NCBI RefSeq assembly: GCF_000550785.1 | Contig: NZ_CP004350.1 | Location: forward strand, 2,398,009-2,462,008 | Direction of reading: 5' to 3' | DNA from: Corynebacterium casei LMG S-19264 | GTDB lineage: Bacteria; Actinomycetota; Actinomycetes; Mycobacteriales; Mycobacteriaceae | DNA length: 64,000 nt | Shown: piece by piece, positions 33,331 to 42,593 of the stretch | Position numbering within the stretch: the first letter of the stretch is position 1 | How the letters are laid out: every line of letters begins with the position of its first letter | Notes under the pieces: model-generated | Seen by the model: the letters and a program-made list of their open reading frames with translations, nothing else | What the model was told of the DNA's origin: nothing | The model's database searches: none | Translations under genes and position numbers: made by a program

Positions 33331-34917
33331 TTATTCGTTCGAGGTCGCGTCCAGCAACTGCAAGCCAGTGGTGGAGATTGCCTTGAAGCCTTCAATCTTT
33401 TCTGGGTTGTATGCAGTCAGCAGGGTGCGGTGGAACAGTGGGTAGATAACCGCATTCTCAGCAATGATGTTCTGAGCGGTATCCCAGTTCTCTTGTGCCT
33501 CAGCAGATGGCTTCTTCACGCCTTCGGTGATGACGTTTTGCAGCTCATCGAATGCTTCCTGGTCAGATTCCTGCCAGAAGGAACGCTGCTGGGTCCACAC
33601 GTTATCGCCGTACCACCAGTTCATCAGCAGAGCCGGGTCCTGGCCGAAAACCGATGGGTCACCAGGTGCCAGTGCTACGTCGAAGGATGGGTCTTCAACA
33701 TCGAGGTAGTCGGAGTAGAGCGATGCCGAAGCCTGGGACTGAATGTTGACGGTGATGCCCACTGCCTCCAGGTCATTCTTGATCTGTGGCGATAGCTGCT
33801 CAATCCAGGTGTGATCAGTGGTCAGCAAGGTAACGGAGATATCTTCCGCACCGGCTTCTTCCAGCAGAGCCTGTGCTGCCTCTGGGTCGTAGCTCAGGTC
33901 AGTTTCGGCCTCGCTGTAGTTTGGGTGGCTTTCAGGCAAGAAGGAGGTTGCCTCCACTGCCTTGCCGGACATGTTGTTGTCCACCAGTTGCTGCTTGTTG
34001 ATAGCGCGGTGGAATGCCTGGCGGACGCGCTCATCATTGAACGGTTCTTTCTCCGTGTTGAAGAGCAGGAATGGCAGATTGAAGCCGTCCTTTTCCTCAA
34101 CGGTCATGCCAGCGCCTTCCAGAAGGGAGGCGTTGTCTGCGGAGACGTTTTCGATGATGTCAGCCGCACCGGACTGACCAGCGTTGGTACGTGCGGTGTC
34201 ATCCACCAGAACGTCCCAGACCAACTTGCCGTTGGTGGCTTCCTTCTCACCGTTGTAGTTCTCATTTGGAACCGCAACTACCTGAGCGTCAGTAATGGAC
34301 TCATACTTGTATGGGCCCGAGCCGATTGGCATGGAGGTCAGCTCATCATCGGAAGCGGATTCCGGAACAATCTTGACCACGGAGAGGCGCTCTTTGAGCA
34401 GCTCGAATGGGTACTGCAGCTTCAAGGTGACAGTGGTGTCATCCTTAGCTTCAACGGTGTCAATGAAGTCCACCATCGCAGCGTAGATGTTGCCCTCAGC
34501 CATTGCGCGGTCGAAGGAGGAAACCACGTCGGCGGAAGTTACGTCAGAGCCATCGGAGAACTTTGCGCCCTCACGGATGGAAATCTCGTACTCAGTGTCT
34601 GAGATTTCAGTTGGCTCATCTTCTGCTGCCAGAGCCTTGTATACGGAGTAATCCGAAAGGTCCTGCTCATATAGACCTTCAACCACGTGCCAGTTGGTGC
34701 CCATCGCCAAAGCGGATGAGGTGGAGGAAGGGTGATAGTTGGTGGTCGCGTATGCAACACCGGAAATGATGGTGCCAGCGCCATCGCCACCGGTGGCGCC
34801 GACTGCACCACCTGCTGCATCAGAAGTGTCATTAGAGCTTCCGCATGCCGTGATGAAGAGTGCGGCAGTGGCCAACACTGCGGTCAAAGCCTTCGCGCGG
34901 CGGTTTAGGTGTGCCAT
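33331..34917 (-). CDS. siaE: Sialic acid ABC transporter, substrate-binding lipoprotein
   Basis: A 528-residue extracytoplasmic binding protein of the oligopeptide class (SBP_bac_5). A type II signal peptide with lipobox FITAC places the lipid-modified Cys at 25. A Gly/Ser/Asp linker leads to the mature domain, which contains YEISIREGAKFSDGSDVTS, the family signature near residue 105. It is the first gene of siaEFGI and is divergent from nanR. A candidate NanR site lies about 130 bp upstream (35046-35058). The specificity for sialic acid is inferred from the nan genes around it and from the C. glutamicum precedent. Confidence 0.88.
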   Translation of the reverse strand: MAHLNRRAKALTAVLATAALFITACGSSNDTSDAAGGAVGATGGDGAGTIISGVAYATTNYHPSSTSSALAMGTNWHVVEGLYEQDLSDYSVYKALAAEDEPTEISDTEYEISIREGAKFSDGSDVTSADVVSSFDRAMAEGNIYAAMVDFIDTVEAKDDTTVTLKLQYPFELLKERLSVVKIVPESASDDELTSMPIGSGPYKYESITDAQVVAVPNENYNGEKEATNGKLVWDVLVDDTARTNAGQSGAADIIENVSADNASLLEGAGMTVEEKDGFNLPFLLFNTEKEPFNDERVRQAFHRAINKQQLVDNNMSGKAVEATSFLPESHPNYSEAETDLSYDPEAAQALLEEAGAEDISVTLLTTDHTWIEQLSPQIKNDLEAVGITVNIQSQASASLYSDYLDVEDPSFDVALAPGDPSVFGQDPALLMNWWYGDNVWTQQRSFWQESDQEAFDELQNVITEGVKKPSAEAQENWDTAQNIIAENAVIYPLFHRTLLTAYNPEKIEGFKAISTTGLQLLDATSNE

Positions 34918-35045
34918 CTTGAATACCTTGTCTCTCTTGAGGGGGAGGAATATGGAAACAGGAATATGAGCGCAGGAACGCTTACATAAATCTGTACGCT
35001 GCGGGCCGTTAGTAAATTGGGTCCGAGAAGATCCCTAACGAATCG

Positions 35046-35058
35046 CTTATCAGACATC
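35046..35058 (-). promoter_or_regulatory. Candidate NanR operator upstream of siaE
   Basis: On the minus strand GATGTCTGATAAG, inside a wider inverted repeat TAT-N-AGA-NN-TCT-N-ATA (35048-35063). It differs at one base of 13 from the motif between nagA and nanK. Confidence 0.55.
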
Positions 35059-35407
35059 TTATAGGTTGCTTGGCTCACACTGTTAGCGATTGTGGTGCTA
35101 AATCTCCAAAACTATCCAGGAGCAGCACGGGACACGTCCACAATCCCGCCGTTCACACAGGTCAAACACACCACAACCGCACCCCACCCTTCAGACAAGT
35201 TCCACATTTTCCACTCGCCACCAACCCGCAAGAGTACCCCCAACAACCACCCCCACAAATTCCAAAAGCGGTGCGAATTCACTTTCAAATCTTCAGCAGG
35301 TTCACCCAATAAACCTGCAGCTCACCCTAGTTAAAATTAATTATCGGCAAAGCTTGGCGGGACCCCGTATCGCCTGCTATAATTTCAATTTCAACAGCTA
35401 AACCGCA

Positions 35408-35420
35408 CTTGTCTGACATC
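35408..35420 (-). promoter_or_regulatory. Candidate NanR operator upstream of nanR
   Basis: On the minus strand GATGTCAGACAAG, containing a perfect TGTCTGACA palindrome, 56 bp before nanR. It matches the siaE site at 11 of 13 bases and would allow autoregulation. Confidence 0.5.
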
Positions 35421-35476
35421 AGTGTTCAAAGTCAAGTACATCGAGCAGTTCTTATCCGCCAGAGATTGAAGGCATA

Positions 35477-36199
35477 ATGACTCAACCTAACTCCGCGGGC
35501 TCACTGGCAAATAGCTTTGCCCCTCTTCCGCCGCTTAACCGCACTGAGAGCGCCATCCAGGCCATCAAAAGCTACATTGTCAACCACAATTTAAAGCCCG
35601 GCGATCCTCTACCTTCTGAGCATCAACTGTGCCAGGAGCTGCAGGTTTCCCGCTCCGCTGTGCGTGAGGCTGTTGGCCAGCTCCAGGCACTGGATATTGT
35701 GCGCGTAGAACGCGGCAAGGGCAGCTTTGTGGGCGATATGTCCCTTGCTCCCCTAGCGGAGACCATCTTGCTGCGTGCTTCTTTGGAACCTAGCAGTCTC
35801 AACACCCTGCGTGATGTGGTGGAAGTTCGCAAGATGCTTGATATTGGCTCCGCCCCGGCAATCGTCAAAGCACTGACCGGCACCACCAATCCCGCGCTGC
35901 GCGCGTTGGTGACCACAATGGAGAACAAAGCTGAGGGCGGCGAGCCTTTCTTGGAAGAAGATAACGCCTTCCACCAGCAGCTTTACACCCACACCTCAGC
36001 TTTGCTTTCGCAGCTTGGAACCACCTTGTGGAGCATTCACATGCAAGCATTGCGCAGCGCCGAAGTCGGCACTGACAAATTAGATGACACTGCGCGTGCG
36101 CACCGCAAGATGCTCACCGCCGCCGAGAAGGGCGATTTGGACACGTACCTCGTGGCCATCGATGAACATTATGCCCCACTGCTAAGCTCCCTGGCTTAG
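35477..36199 (+). CDS. nanR: GntR-family regulator of sialic acid genes
   Basis: A 240-residue FadR-subfamily regulator. The winged helix at about 22-90 has the GntR signature LKPGDPLPSEHQL, then LQVSRSAVREAVGQLQALDIV and GKGSFVG. The C-terminal ligand domain is FCD type. It is divergent from the siaEFGI genes and next to nanA. In C. glutamicum the NanR repressor at this place controls sia and nan genes and is released by a sialic acid pathway intermediate; the same is inferred here. It ends at a terminator shared with nanA. Confidence 0.88.
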   Translation: MTQPNSAGSLANSFAPLPPLNRTESAIQAIKSYIVNHNLKPGDPLPSEHQLCQELQVSRSAVREAVGQLQALDIVRVERGKGSFVGDMSLAPLAETILLRASLEPSSLNTLRDVVEVRKMLDIGSAPAIVKALTGTTNPALRALVTTMENKAEGGEPFLEEDNAFHQQLYTHTSALLSQLGTTLWSIHMQALRSAEVGTDKLDDTARAHRKMLTAAEKGDLDTYLVAIDEHYAPLLSSLA

Positions 36200-36230
36200 G
36201 GCAGAATCTAGCACTACGTAGACATAAACG

Positions 36231-36268
36231 GCCCGCACTGAGCATTGCTTCAGTGCGGGCTTTGCTTT
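36231..36268. terminator. Bidirectional terminator between nanR and nanA
   Basis: A perfect 11-bp stem GCCCGCACTGA / TCAGTGCGGGC (36231-36241, 36250-36260) is followed by TTTGCTTT. The genes converge. Confidence 0.88.
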
Positions 36269-36281
36269 GGGAAAGTTCTTT

Positions 36282-37202
36282 CTAGAGCAGTTTTACAGAC
36301 TCCAGAACAGAGCGGACTGCTTCGACGTTGTCGCCTTCTATGCGTGCAACTGGCAGCGGCATCTGATTGGTCTTAATAACGTTGAGCAGCTGCAAAGCGG
36401 TCTTGAATCCACCGATACCAGCACCAAAGCCGGAGACGCCGCTGGTGACGGTCACAATGTGCATCAGACGCGCGAGGCGATCTTGCTCAGCGCGAACGCC
36501 ATTCCAATCGCCGCGCTGGAATGCATCCCACTGGCGAACATAAGCATCTGGGTCAACGTTACCGAGGCCTGGCACGCTGCCATCAGCGCTGGACAGGTAA
36601 GCGCCATCAACTACAACTTCGTGGCCAGTGAACAGACGCAGTGGGTGGCCAGCATCTTCATTTGCCTGAGCCAACCAGCGGAATGACACGTCATCACCGG
36701 AAGAGTCCTTAACACCAGCAATTACGCCTTCGGTACCAAGCTTCATCAGCAAATCAACCGGGAGCTTCACATTGACACAGACTGGGATGTCATAGGCAAA
36801 CAGCGGCAAGTCGGTTGCGGCAGCGATTGCGCGGAAGTGTGCTTCGACAACTTCCATGCCTCCAAGCGCATAGAAAGGCGCAGTGGCAACCAAAGCGTCG
36901 ACACCGGCTGCTTCAGCATCACGAACATGCTCCAGCACGCGTTCGGTCTGCATATCCACAACACCAGCGATGACCGGCAGGCGGCCATTGACAATACTCA
37001 TGGTTGCTTCAAGAATTTCCTGACGACGCTCACGGGTGGAAAACGCAACCTCACCTGAGGATCCCAAGATGAAAAGGCCATGCACACCAGAAGCAATAAG
37101 ACGCTCCACGTGTACTTCGTAGGATGCGCGGTCGAAGGTGCGGTCCTCGTTGAGCGGAACAATGACTGGTGGGACAACACCGGAAAGGTTTGCAATGGTC
37201 AT
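36282..37202 (-). CDS. nanA: N-acetylneuraminate lyase (DapA/NanA family)
   Basis: Cleaves N-acetylneuraminate to N-acetylmannosamine and pyruvate. The 306-residue TIM barrel of the DHDPS/NAL family has the Schiff-base Lys165 (IAGVKDSSGD), Tyr137 (FAYDIP) and the GSSGE motif at 47-51. Sequence alone does not separate NAL from DHDPS firmly; the location among nagA, nanK, nanE and nanR decides the call. It follows nagA by 111 bp on the same strand. GGAGTTATCCCC precedes the ATG. Confidence 0.88.
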   Translation of the reverse strand: MTIANLSGVVPPVIVPLNEDRTFDRASYEVHVERLIASGVHGLFILGSSGEVAFSTRERRQEILEATMSIVNGRLPVIAGVVDMQTERVLEHVRDAEAAGVDALVATAPFYALGGMEVVEAHFRAIAAATDLPLFAYDIPVCVNVKLPVDLLMKLGTEGVIAGVKDSSGDDVSFRWLAQANEDAGHPLRLFTGHEVVVDGAYLSSADGSVPGLGNVDPDAYVRQWDAFQRGDWNGVRAEQDRLARLMHIVTVTSGVSGFGAGIGGFKTALQLLNVIKTNQMPLPVARIEGDNVEAVRSVLESVKLL

Positions 37203-37313
37203 GGGGATAACTCCTTTGAGTATTTAAATCAGAAATGAGTAGAAAGGAAATAGAGCATTCTGGAAGTAGCCAGCCTGCCTGCAATTCGGCAGCTGAATCA
37301 GCCAGCGGTTAAA

Positions 37314-38501
37314 TCACCGAGGGTGCATTGCCCGCCCGGCAACGATGGACACTTCAGGAGTCGCATCACCACACTTGGCAAAGACAACCAGGTCAGCTTG
37401 GTCACCGACACGTAGCGTGCCGGTCTTGCCGGCGATCTTCGCTGCGTTGCCGGTGACAAACGCGCTGGCCTGCTCAATGGAAGCGCCACGGTTGACGCGT
37501 CTGGCAAATTGCTCCGCCAAAGTACTGGTACCACCGGCGATGGCACCACCATCGGTCAAACGCGCAACGCCACCCACAACGGTTACTCCCAAGGCACCAA
37601 GAACGTATTCGCCATCGGGCTTGCCGGCCGCGGCCATCGCATCAGTAATCGCAAATGCATTATGTGGTGCCGCGTTAAGGACCATGTCAACCGTGCCATC
37701 GTCCAAGTGCACGCCATCAGCAATGACTTCTAGTCCAATGTCGCGGTGGGCACCGGCGCTAATCAAGGCAGCGGCAGCACCGGGGTCACGGTGGTGAATC
37801 TGCGGCATGGCGTTGAACAAGTGCGTCGCGGTCACCGTCGCACCAATCGCGCGCCCGCGCTCAATCCCGTCGGCCATAGTGGCGAAGTCAGCATCGGTAT
37901 GCCCCAGGGAGGCAACAATGCCGTGTTCCGCGCATAGTTTAAAAATCTCATCCGAGTTCGCCGTCTCCGGCGCGAAAGTAATGGACTTTAAATATCCCCG
38001 GCCAGCCGCGATAACCTCAGCAAACATGTGCGGGTCACCATCGATGATGTTGACCGGATTCTGTGCACCACACCGGCAGGCGGAAATGAAAGGGCCTTCC
38101 ATGTGGATGCCATCGATAAGCCCTTGCTCTGCAAGCCCAGCCAAAAGCTCTGCCTGCGCAACGAGCTCCGCGCCCGGCGCGGACACCATCGATGCCCACA
38201 AGGTAGTGCTGCCACGCTCCCGGTGATACAAAGCTGCATCAGTGCATTCGCCTACCGTGCCGGTTGGAAATCCTCCGCCAGCACCACCGTGATTATGCAG
38301 GTCAATGAAGCCTGGCACAATAACCGGACCATCCCAGGACTCTGCAGAACCTTTGTCACCGTCGTCCGCAATGTTGGCAATAACGCCATCGCGCACTGTC
38401 ACCGTGGCTGGACGCGGGGTTGTCTCACCGTCATAGAACAAGCCGGAGATGTCACCGGTGAACAATTCTGCCGGTGTCGAGCTTGGTGGTTGCACCGTCA
38501 T
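37314..38501 (-). CDS. nagA: N-acetylglucosamine-6-phosphate deacetylase
   Basis: Hydrolyses GlcNAc-6-phosphate to glucosamine-6-phosphate and acetate. An amidohydrolase of 395 residues with metal and catalytic motifs DLHNHGG, HMEGPF, LGHTDAD, ATHLFNAM, DGVHLDDG and ITDAMAAAG. The ATG at 38501 has GAGG about 10 nt upstream and is preferred to a TTG ten codons earlier (38531). It is divergent from nanK; the shared region has a candidate NanR site (38561-38573). Glucosamine-6-phosphate deaminase (nagB), the next step, is not in the window. Confidence 0.92.
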   Translation of the reverse strand: MTVQPPSSTPAELFTGDISGLFYDGETTPRPATVTVRDGVIANIADDGDKGSAESWDGPVIVPGFIDLHNHGGAGGGFPTGTVGECTDAALYHRERGSTTLWASMVSAPGAELVAQAELLAGLAEQGLIDGIHMEGPFISACRCGAQNPVNIIDGDPHMFAEVIAAGRGYLKSITFAPETANSDEIFKLCAEHGIVASLGHTDADFATMADGIERGRAIGATVTATHLFNAMPQIHHRDPGAAAALISAGAHRDIGLEVIADGVHLDDGTVDMVLNAAPHNAFAITDAMAAAGKPDGEYVLGALGVTVVGGVARLTDGGAIAGGTSTLAEQFARRVNRGASIEQASAFVTGNAAKIAGKTGTLRVGDQADLVVFAKCGDATPEVSIVAGRAMHPR

Positions 38502-38560
38502 AGCCTGTTTATCCTCATCTTTTTTAGCCAACGCGCTTCACGCCCGCCGCCAACCTGTAT

Positions 38561-38573
38561 GATGTCTTATAAG
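38561..38573 (+). promoter_or_regulatory. Candidate NanR operator between nagA and nanK
   Basis: GATGTCTTATAAG with a CTTATAAG palindrome lies in the divergent promoter region, 33 bp before nanK and about 60 bp before the nagA ATG. It matches the siaE site at 12 of 13 bases. Confidence 0.55.
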
Positions 38574-38606
38574 TAATGTAGCTCATAGTAGCAAAGTGGA
38601 GACTCC

Positions 38607-39551
38607 ATGCCTAGCTTTTGCACAATCGCACTTGATATCGGCGGCACAAAGATTGCCTATGGTCTCATCCCCGACTCATCCCCGACCACAGTTCTCGCCT
38701 CGGGCCGCATTCCCACGCAGCCCGCTGATTCCACTGCACAGCAGCAAGTACAGCTGGCACTGCGCACGGCGTTAGAATCTGCTGCGGCGGAGGGATTACA
38801 ACCAGTGCGCGTGGGTATCGGTGCCCCCGGTGTGGTGGATACCGCAACGGGTTTAGTCACCTATGCCGGGCCCACCATGGCTGGTTGGCAAGGCACAGAC
38901 TTATACGCATTGGTACAGCAGGCAACGGGTCTTCCCGGTATTGCCACCAATGACGTCCGTGCACTGGGGCTGGGCGAATACACCCACGGCGGGCACGATG
39001 GTTTTTCCCGGGTGCTGTTTATCTCCATCGGCACGGGCCTAGGCGGTGCCGTGATTGATCGACGCACGCTGCTGGATTCCCCGCGCGCAACGGCCGGTGA
39101 ATTTTCGGAACTTGTCGCCGCTGATGTCTTCGGCTACGCCCAGCGGGCTGAGACCATCGCCTCCGGTTCGGGCCTGACCATCTACTACAACGATGTCGCT
39201 GCGGGCCATGTCCCAAACGTCGGCGAGATTACGTGGCGCGATTTGCAGCCAACGGATATTCGCTTGGAAGATGTCGCGGCAAACGATGAACACTTCACCA
39301 AGATTCTTCAGGGCAACCTGACCGGACTGGGGCGAACCCTAGGCGCGATTGTGACTGCTTTTGATGTTGATGCACTGATCATCGGCGGTGGCATGGCCGC
39401 GCTCGGGGAAAGAGTTCTCACCCCTATCCGGGAAGGCCTCACGGTGGGAGCACTTGCCCCGAATCAGTCCACCCCGGTAGTCCGGGCGAATCTGGGTGAC
39501 AATGCCCCGCTAATCGGTGCGGGCGTACTTGCCACGACGAACCTGGATTGA
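38607..39551 (+). CDS. nanK: N-acetylmannosamine kinase, ROK family
   Basis: Phosphorylates N-acetylmannosamine to ManNAc-6-phosphate. A 314-residue sugar kinase with the phosphate motif DIGGTK at 10-15, catalytic Asp116 (ATNDVRALGLGE) and SIGTGLGGAV near 140-149. The Cys-rich zinc motif found in many ROK kinases is absent; the region reads TAGEFSELVAADVFG. The specificity comes from the nan context. GTGGAGACTCC precedes the ATG. nanE follows after 62 bp in the same direction. Confidence 0.88.
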   Translation: MPSFCTIALDIGGTKIAYGLIPDSSPTTVLASGRIPTQPADSTAQQQVQLALRTALESAAAEGLQPVRVGIGAPGVVDTATGLVTYAGPTMAGWQGTDLYALVQQATGLPGIATNDVRALGLGEYTHGGHDGFSRVLFISIGTGLGGAVIDRRTLLDSPRATAGEFSELVAADVFGYAQRAETIASGSGLTIYYNDVAAGHVPNVGEITWRDLQPTDIRLEDVAANDEHFTKILQGNLTGLGRTLGAIVTAFDVDALIIGGGMAALGERVLTPIREGLTVGALAPNQSTPVVRANLGDNAPLIGAGVLATTNLD

Positions 39552-39613
39552 ATCTTTGCAACAGTCGGCCATAGAGAACCAGAAACTATAAGAAACAATA
39601 AGGAAGAGAAGCC

Positions 39614-40315
39614 ATGCAGATTACTTTCGAAGAACTTCGCCCACTGATTGAGGGACAGGTTATTGTCTCTGCCCAGGCACCAGACGGACATGCATTGCGC
39701 GATACTCACGCGCTCACCGCTATCGCGCGTGCTTGTGTGGATGGCGGGTCGCCGGCTATTCGCTGTGGTGGCTACGGCGGCGTGGAAGATATCGCGTCCA
39801 TCAGCAATGCCGTTGACGTGCCAGTATTTGGCCTGACCAAAGAAGGCACCACGGGTGTGTATATCACTCCCACCAAGGAATCTGTGCGCGCGGTAGCGAA
39901 AGCTGGCGCTGCTGTTGTCTGCGCGGATGCCACGTTCCGTGAGCGCCCAGATGGCTGCACCGTGGCTGAGCTCATTGAGGTCGCTCATGAAGAAGGACTG
40001 ATGTTCATGGCAGATTGCGCGACCCCCGAGCAAGCAAAGTCTGCGGCCGATGCCGGCGCGGACATCGTGTCCACCACCTTGGCTGGATACACCGAGGACC
40101 GCCCGAAGACGGACGGTCCTGATTTTGAGTGCCTTGCGCAGGCACGTGAGTTGATTGGCCCTGACGTATTCCTCATCGGCGAGGGCCGTTTCGCATCACC
40201 AGCGGATGCGCAGCGTGGCCTGAATTTGGGAGCCAACGCCATTATCATCGGCACCGCTATTACTGATCCAGGCTGGATAACCGCCCAATTTAAGGCCGCA
40301 ATCCAGTCACGCTAA
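39614..40315 (+). CDS. nanE: N-acetylmannosamine-6-phosphate 2-epimerase
   Basis: Converts ManNAc-6-phosphate to GlcNAc-6-phosphate, linking sialic acid breakdown to the amino sugar pathway. The 233-residue TIM-barrel protein has NanE features: IVSAQAPDGHALRD near the N-terminus, IRCGGYGGVEDI, GLTKEG, CADATFRERPDG, STTLAGYTED and GEGRFASPADA. AGGAAGAGAAGCC precedes the ATG. It forms an operon with nanK. Confidence 0.94.
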   Translation: MQITFEELRPLIEGQVIVSAQAPDGHALRDTHALTAIARACVDGGSPAIRCGGYGGVEDIASISNAVDVPVFGLTKEGTTGVYITPTKESVRAVAKAGAAVVCADATFRERPDGCTVAELIEVAHEEGLMFMADCATPEQAKSAADAGADIVSTTLAGYTEDRPKTDGPDFECLAQARELIGPDVFLIGEGRFASPADAQRGLNLGANAIIIGTAITDPGWITAQFKAAIQSR

Positions 40316-40347
40316 CCAGATCTATCCAGGTCTAGCCAGTTGGTTGC

Positions 40348-41439
40348 TTAAACGCGCACCATCGCTGGGTAGTCGGTGTAGCCCTTGGCGCCGCCGACGT
40401 AGAAGGTGTCCATGTCAGGCTCGTTGAGCTCAGCACCGGTTTCCCAGCGCTCAACCAAGTCAGGGTTAGCAATGAGCATGCGGCCCACCACAGCAGCGTC
40501 AGCGCCCAGGTTATCCACGATGTACTTAGCTTCATCCAGCTGGGTCACCACGGCGAAACCGGAGTTAAGCAGCAACGGCCAGCCGTGGTCCTGCTGGATT
40601 TGGCGGCGTAGTTCAGTTACGACTTCGCCTTCAGGGTCATTGGCTAAAACTGAGATGTACGCCAGCTTCAGGTCAGAGACTGCCTCAAACAGCGCTTGGT
40701 AGGTAGCGATGGTCTCCTGCACATCAGTTTCAGCAATGCCCTGAATGTTGTGCTGTGGGGAAATGCGTAATGCGGTGCGCTCAGCACCGATCTCCTCGGC
40801 CACTGCGCGAATTACTTCTGCCACAAGTCGTGCGCGGTTTTCTGGGCTACCGCCGTACTGGTCCTCACGGATGTTGGAGTTCGGCGCCAGGAACTCATGC
40901 AGCAGATAGCTGTTAGCGCCGTGGATTTCCACGCCGTCCAGACCAGCGTCCACTGCCCGGCGCGCGGCCTCGCGGAATTCGTCCACGATTCCAGGAATCT
41001 CTTCCGGGGTCAGTGCTTCCGGCACTACGCCTTCGGTCTTGCCGCTAAAGCCACGCACGTCACCGCCGGTTGGCAGTGCGCTTGGCGCCTTGACTGGCGC
41101 ATCGCGCAAAAGGTCCGGGTGGGAGGTGCGCCCACCGTGCATAACCTGGGCAAAGATTACGCCGCCGCGGGCATGGACGGCCTCAGCAACAGGCTTCCAG
41201 GCTTCAGTGTGTCCATCGGTCGCAAGTCCTGCCTGGCCTGGGAAGGAACGGCTGCTGTAGGCCGGAAAGACACCTTCGGTGACTACCAGACCAGCGGTGG
41301 CACGCTGGGAGTAGTACTCCACGTGCAGCTTCGTGGGCGTTCCATCTTCGCCAGCGCGCTGGCGGGTCAACGGCGCCATGGTGACGCGGTTCGCCAACGT
41401 GTGCTTTCCAATCTGCACGGGTTCAAAAAGCTTGGTCAT
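40348..41439 (-). CDS. NADH:flavin oxidoreductase, Old Yellow Enzyme family
   Basis: An FMN-dependent ene-reductase of 363 residues. It has the N-terminal MAPLTRQRA motif, FMN-binding FAQVMHGGRTSHP, the active-site pair in EIHGANSYLLHEFLAP, the NIREDQYGGSPENRAR signature and phosphate-binding NSGFAV/VGRMLIANPDLV. It likely reduces activated alkenes or nitro compounds; the physiological substrate is unknown. The ATG follows AGGAGGAAATA, a strong ribosome binding site. It converges with nanE. Confidence 0.93.
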   Translation of the reverse strand: MTKLFEPVQIGKHTLANRVTMAPLTRQRAGEDGTPTKLHVEYYSQRATAGLVVTEGVFPAYSSRSFPGQAGLATDGHTEAWKPVAEAVHARGGVIFAQVMHGGRTSHPDLLRDAPVKAPSALPTGGDVRGFSGKTEGVVPEALTPEEIPGIVDEFREAARRAVDAGLDGVEIHGANSYLLHEFLAPNSNIREDQYGGSPENRARLVAEVIRAVAEEIGAERTALRISPQHNIQGIAETDVQETIATYQALFEAVSDLKLAYISVLANDPEGEVVTELRRQIQQDHGWPLLLNSGFAVVTQLDEAKYIVDNLGADAAVVGRMLIANPDLVERWETGAELNEPDMDTFYVGGAKGYTDYPAMVRV

Positions 41440-41650
41440 TATTTCCTCCTGGCTGAAATTAGTACACCCGCTTCAACCCACGCCCCCTGCGCTATATTCC
41501 AGAAGAAACTAATTCCTCCGTAGTCTCCTTGCTCACAGGGCGTTTCACCAACTCCTCCGCCGTAATGGTGAAGTAGATTTGGAACCTACAAACAAACGCG
41601 GAGTTAGCTTTAAATTCTCATTGCCTGAAGTGAAAGGATTTCCACCCACC

Positions 41651-42451
41651 ATGGCACTTCCCTCCCCCGCTAAAGATTCCTACGCTCTCATCACGGGCGC
41701 TAGCCAGGGAATCGGTGAAGCTATGGCGCGCGATCTTGCCAAGCTGGGCCACAATGTCATTCTCGTTGCCCGCAGACAAGAGGTTTTGCAGTCGCTTGCC
41801 GACGAGCTCGTGGGCAACCACGGCATCGACGCCTTAAGCTGGCCAGCGGACCTGTCCAAGAAGGAAGATGTGGACGAGGTCATTTCTAAGATGGCTAAGA
41901 CCAGGATCCACGTCATTATTAATTCCGCCGGCATCGCCAGCTTCGGCAGTTTCATGGAGCAGGACTGGGAGTATGAAACCAACCAGTTCCAGCTCAACGC
42001 CACGGCCGTACACCGCTTGACCCGAGCCGCGCTGGAGCAGATGCTGCCCCGACACTCCGGCGCTATTTGTAACGTTGGCTCCGCCGCCGGCAACGTCCCA
42101 ATTCCTTATAACGCCACCTATGTCTTCACCAAGGCCGGCGTCAACGCATTTACCGAAGCCCTGCACTACGAACTTAAAAAGACCGGCGTCACCTGCACCC
42201 TGCTAGCACCCGGCCCCGTGCGCGCCGCAGTCATACCCGAATCCGAGCAGTCCATCGTGGACAAAGTCGTTCCCGACTTCCTTTGGACCACCTACGAATC
42301 CTGCTCTGAAGAAACCCTCAACGCCATGGCCAAGAATCAACGCCGCGTCGTGCCGGGCCCACTCTCCAAAGCCATGAACACGCTTTCCCAAATCCTGCCC
42401 ACCCCAGTCACCGCACCACTGATTGGGAAGTTCTATTCCAAGATGGGGTGA
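41651..42451 (+). CDS. cmrA: Ketoacyl mycolate reductase (SDR family)
   Basis: An SDR resembling M. tuberculosis Rv2509 and C. glutamicum CmrA, which reduces the beta-keto group of newly made mycolates on trehalose. Visible motifs are TGASQGIGEA (Rossmann), NSAGIASFG, GSAAGN, YVFTK (catalytic Tyr and Lys), LAPGPVR and the family-specific VPDFLW and RVVPGPLSKAM. The C-terminus ends FYSKMG as in Rv2509 (FYKRLG). The ATG at 41651 (MALPSPA) gives 266 residues, the family length; an upstream in-frame start at 41579 adds 24 unsupported residues. Gene order cmrA-orn-lppS supports the call. Confidence 0.9.
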   Translation: MALPSPAKDSYALITGASQGIGEAMARDLAKLGHNVILVARRQEVLQSLADELVGNHGIDALSWPADLSKKEDVDEVISKMAKTRIHVIINSAGIASFGSFMEQDWEYETNQFQLNATAVHRLTRAALEQMLPRHSGAICNVGSAAGNVPIPYNATYVFTKAGVNAFTEALHYELKKTGVTCTLLAPGPVRAAVIPESEQSIVDKVVPDFLWTTYESCSEETLNAMAKNQRRVVPGPLSKAMNTLSQILPTPVTAPLIGKFYSKMG

Positions 42452-42519
42452 AAAGCTTCGCGCGCTCGCTTTTCACGAGATTAGGCGGAGAGTTTTCACC
42501 AGAAAGTGAAAGCATGCAA

Positions 42520-42555
42520 AAGGCTCGTTATGAATCAACGTTCATAACGAGCCTT
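42520..42555. terminator. Bidirectional terminator between cmrA and the AGCS gene
   Basis: A perfect 15-bp stem AAGGCTCGTTATGAA / TTCATAACGAGCCTT (42520-42534, 42541-42555). TTTTGC follows on the minus strand. Confidence 0.88.
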
Positions 42556-42593
42556 CTGGTTTCAGCGGGTTTGCTAGTCACCCAGCTTACTAG

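Larger units (their letters stand above)
34918..35476. other. Divergent siaE/nanR control region
   Basis: 559 bp without a convincing gene. It holds the promoters of siaE and nanR and two copies of the 13-bp motif proposed as NanR operator (35046-35058 and 35408-35420). The middle part (35130-35330) is C/A-rich on the + strand and shows nothing recognisable. Confidence 0.6.
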
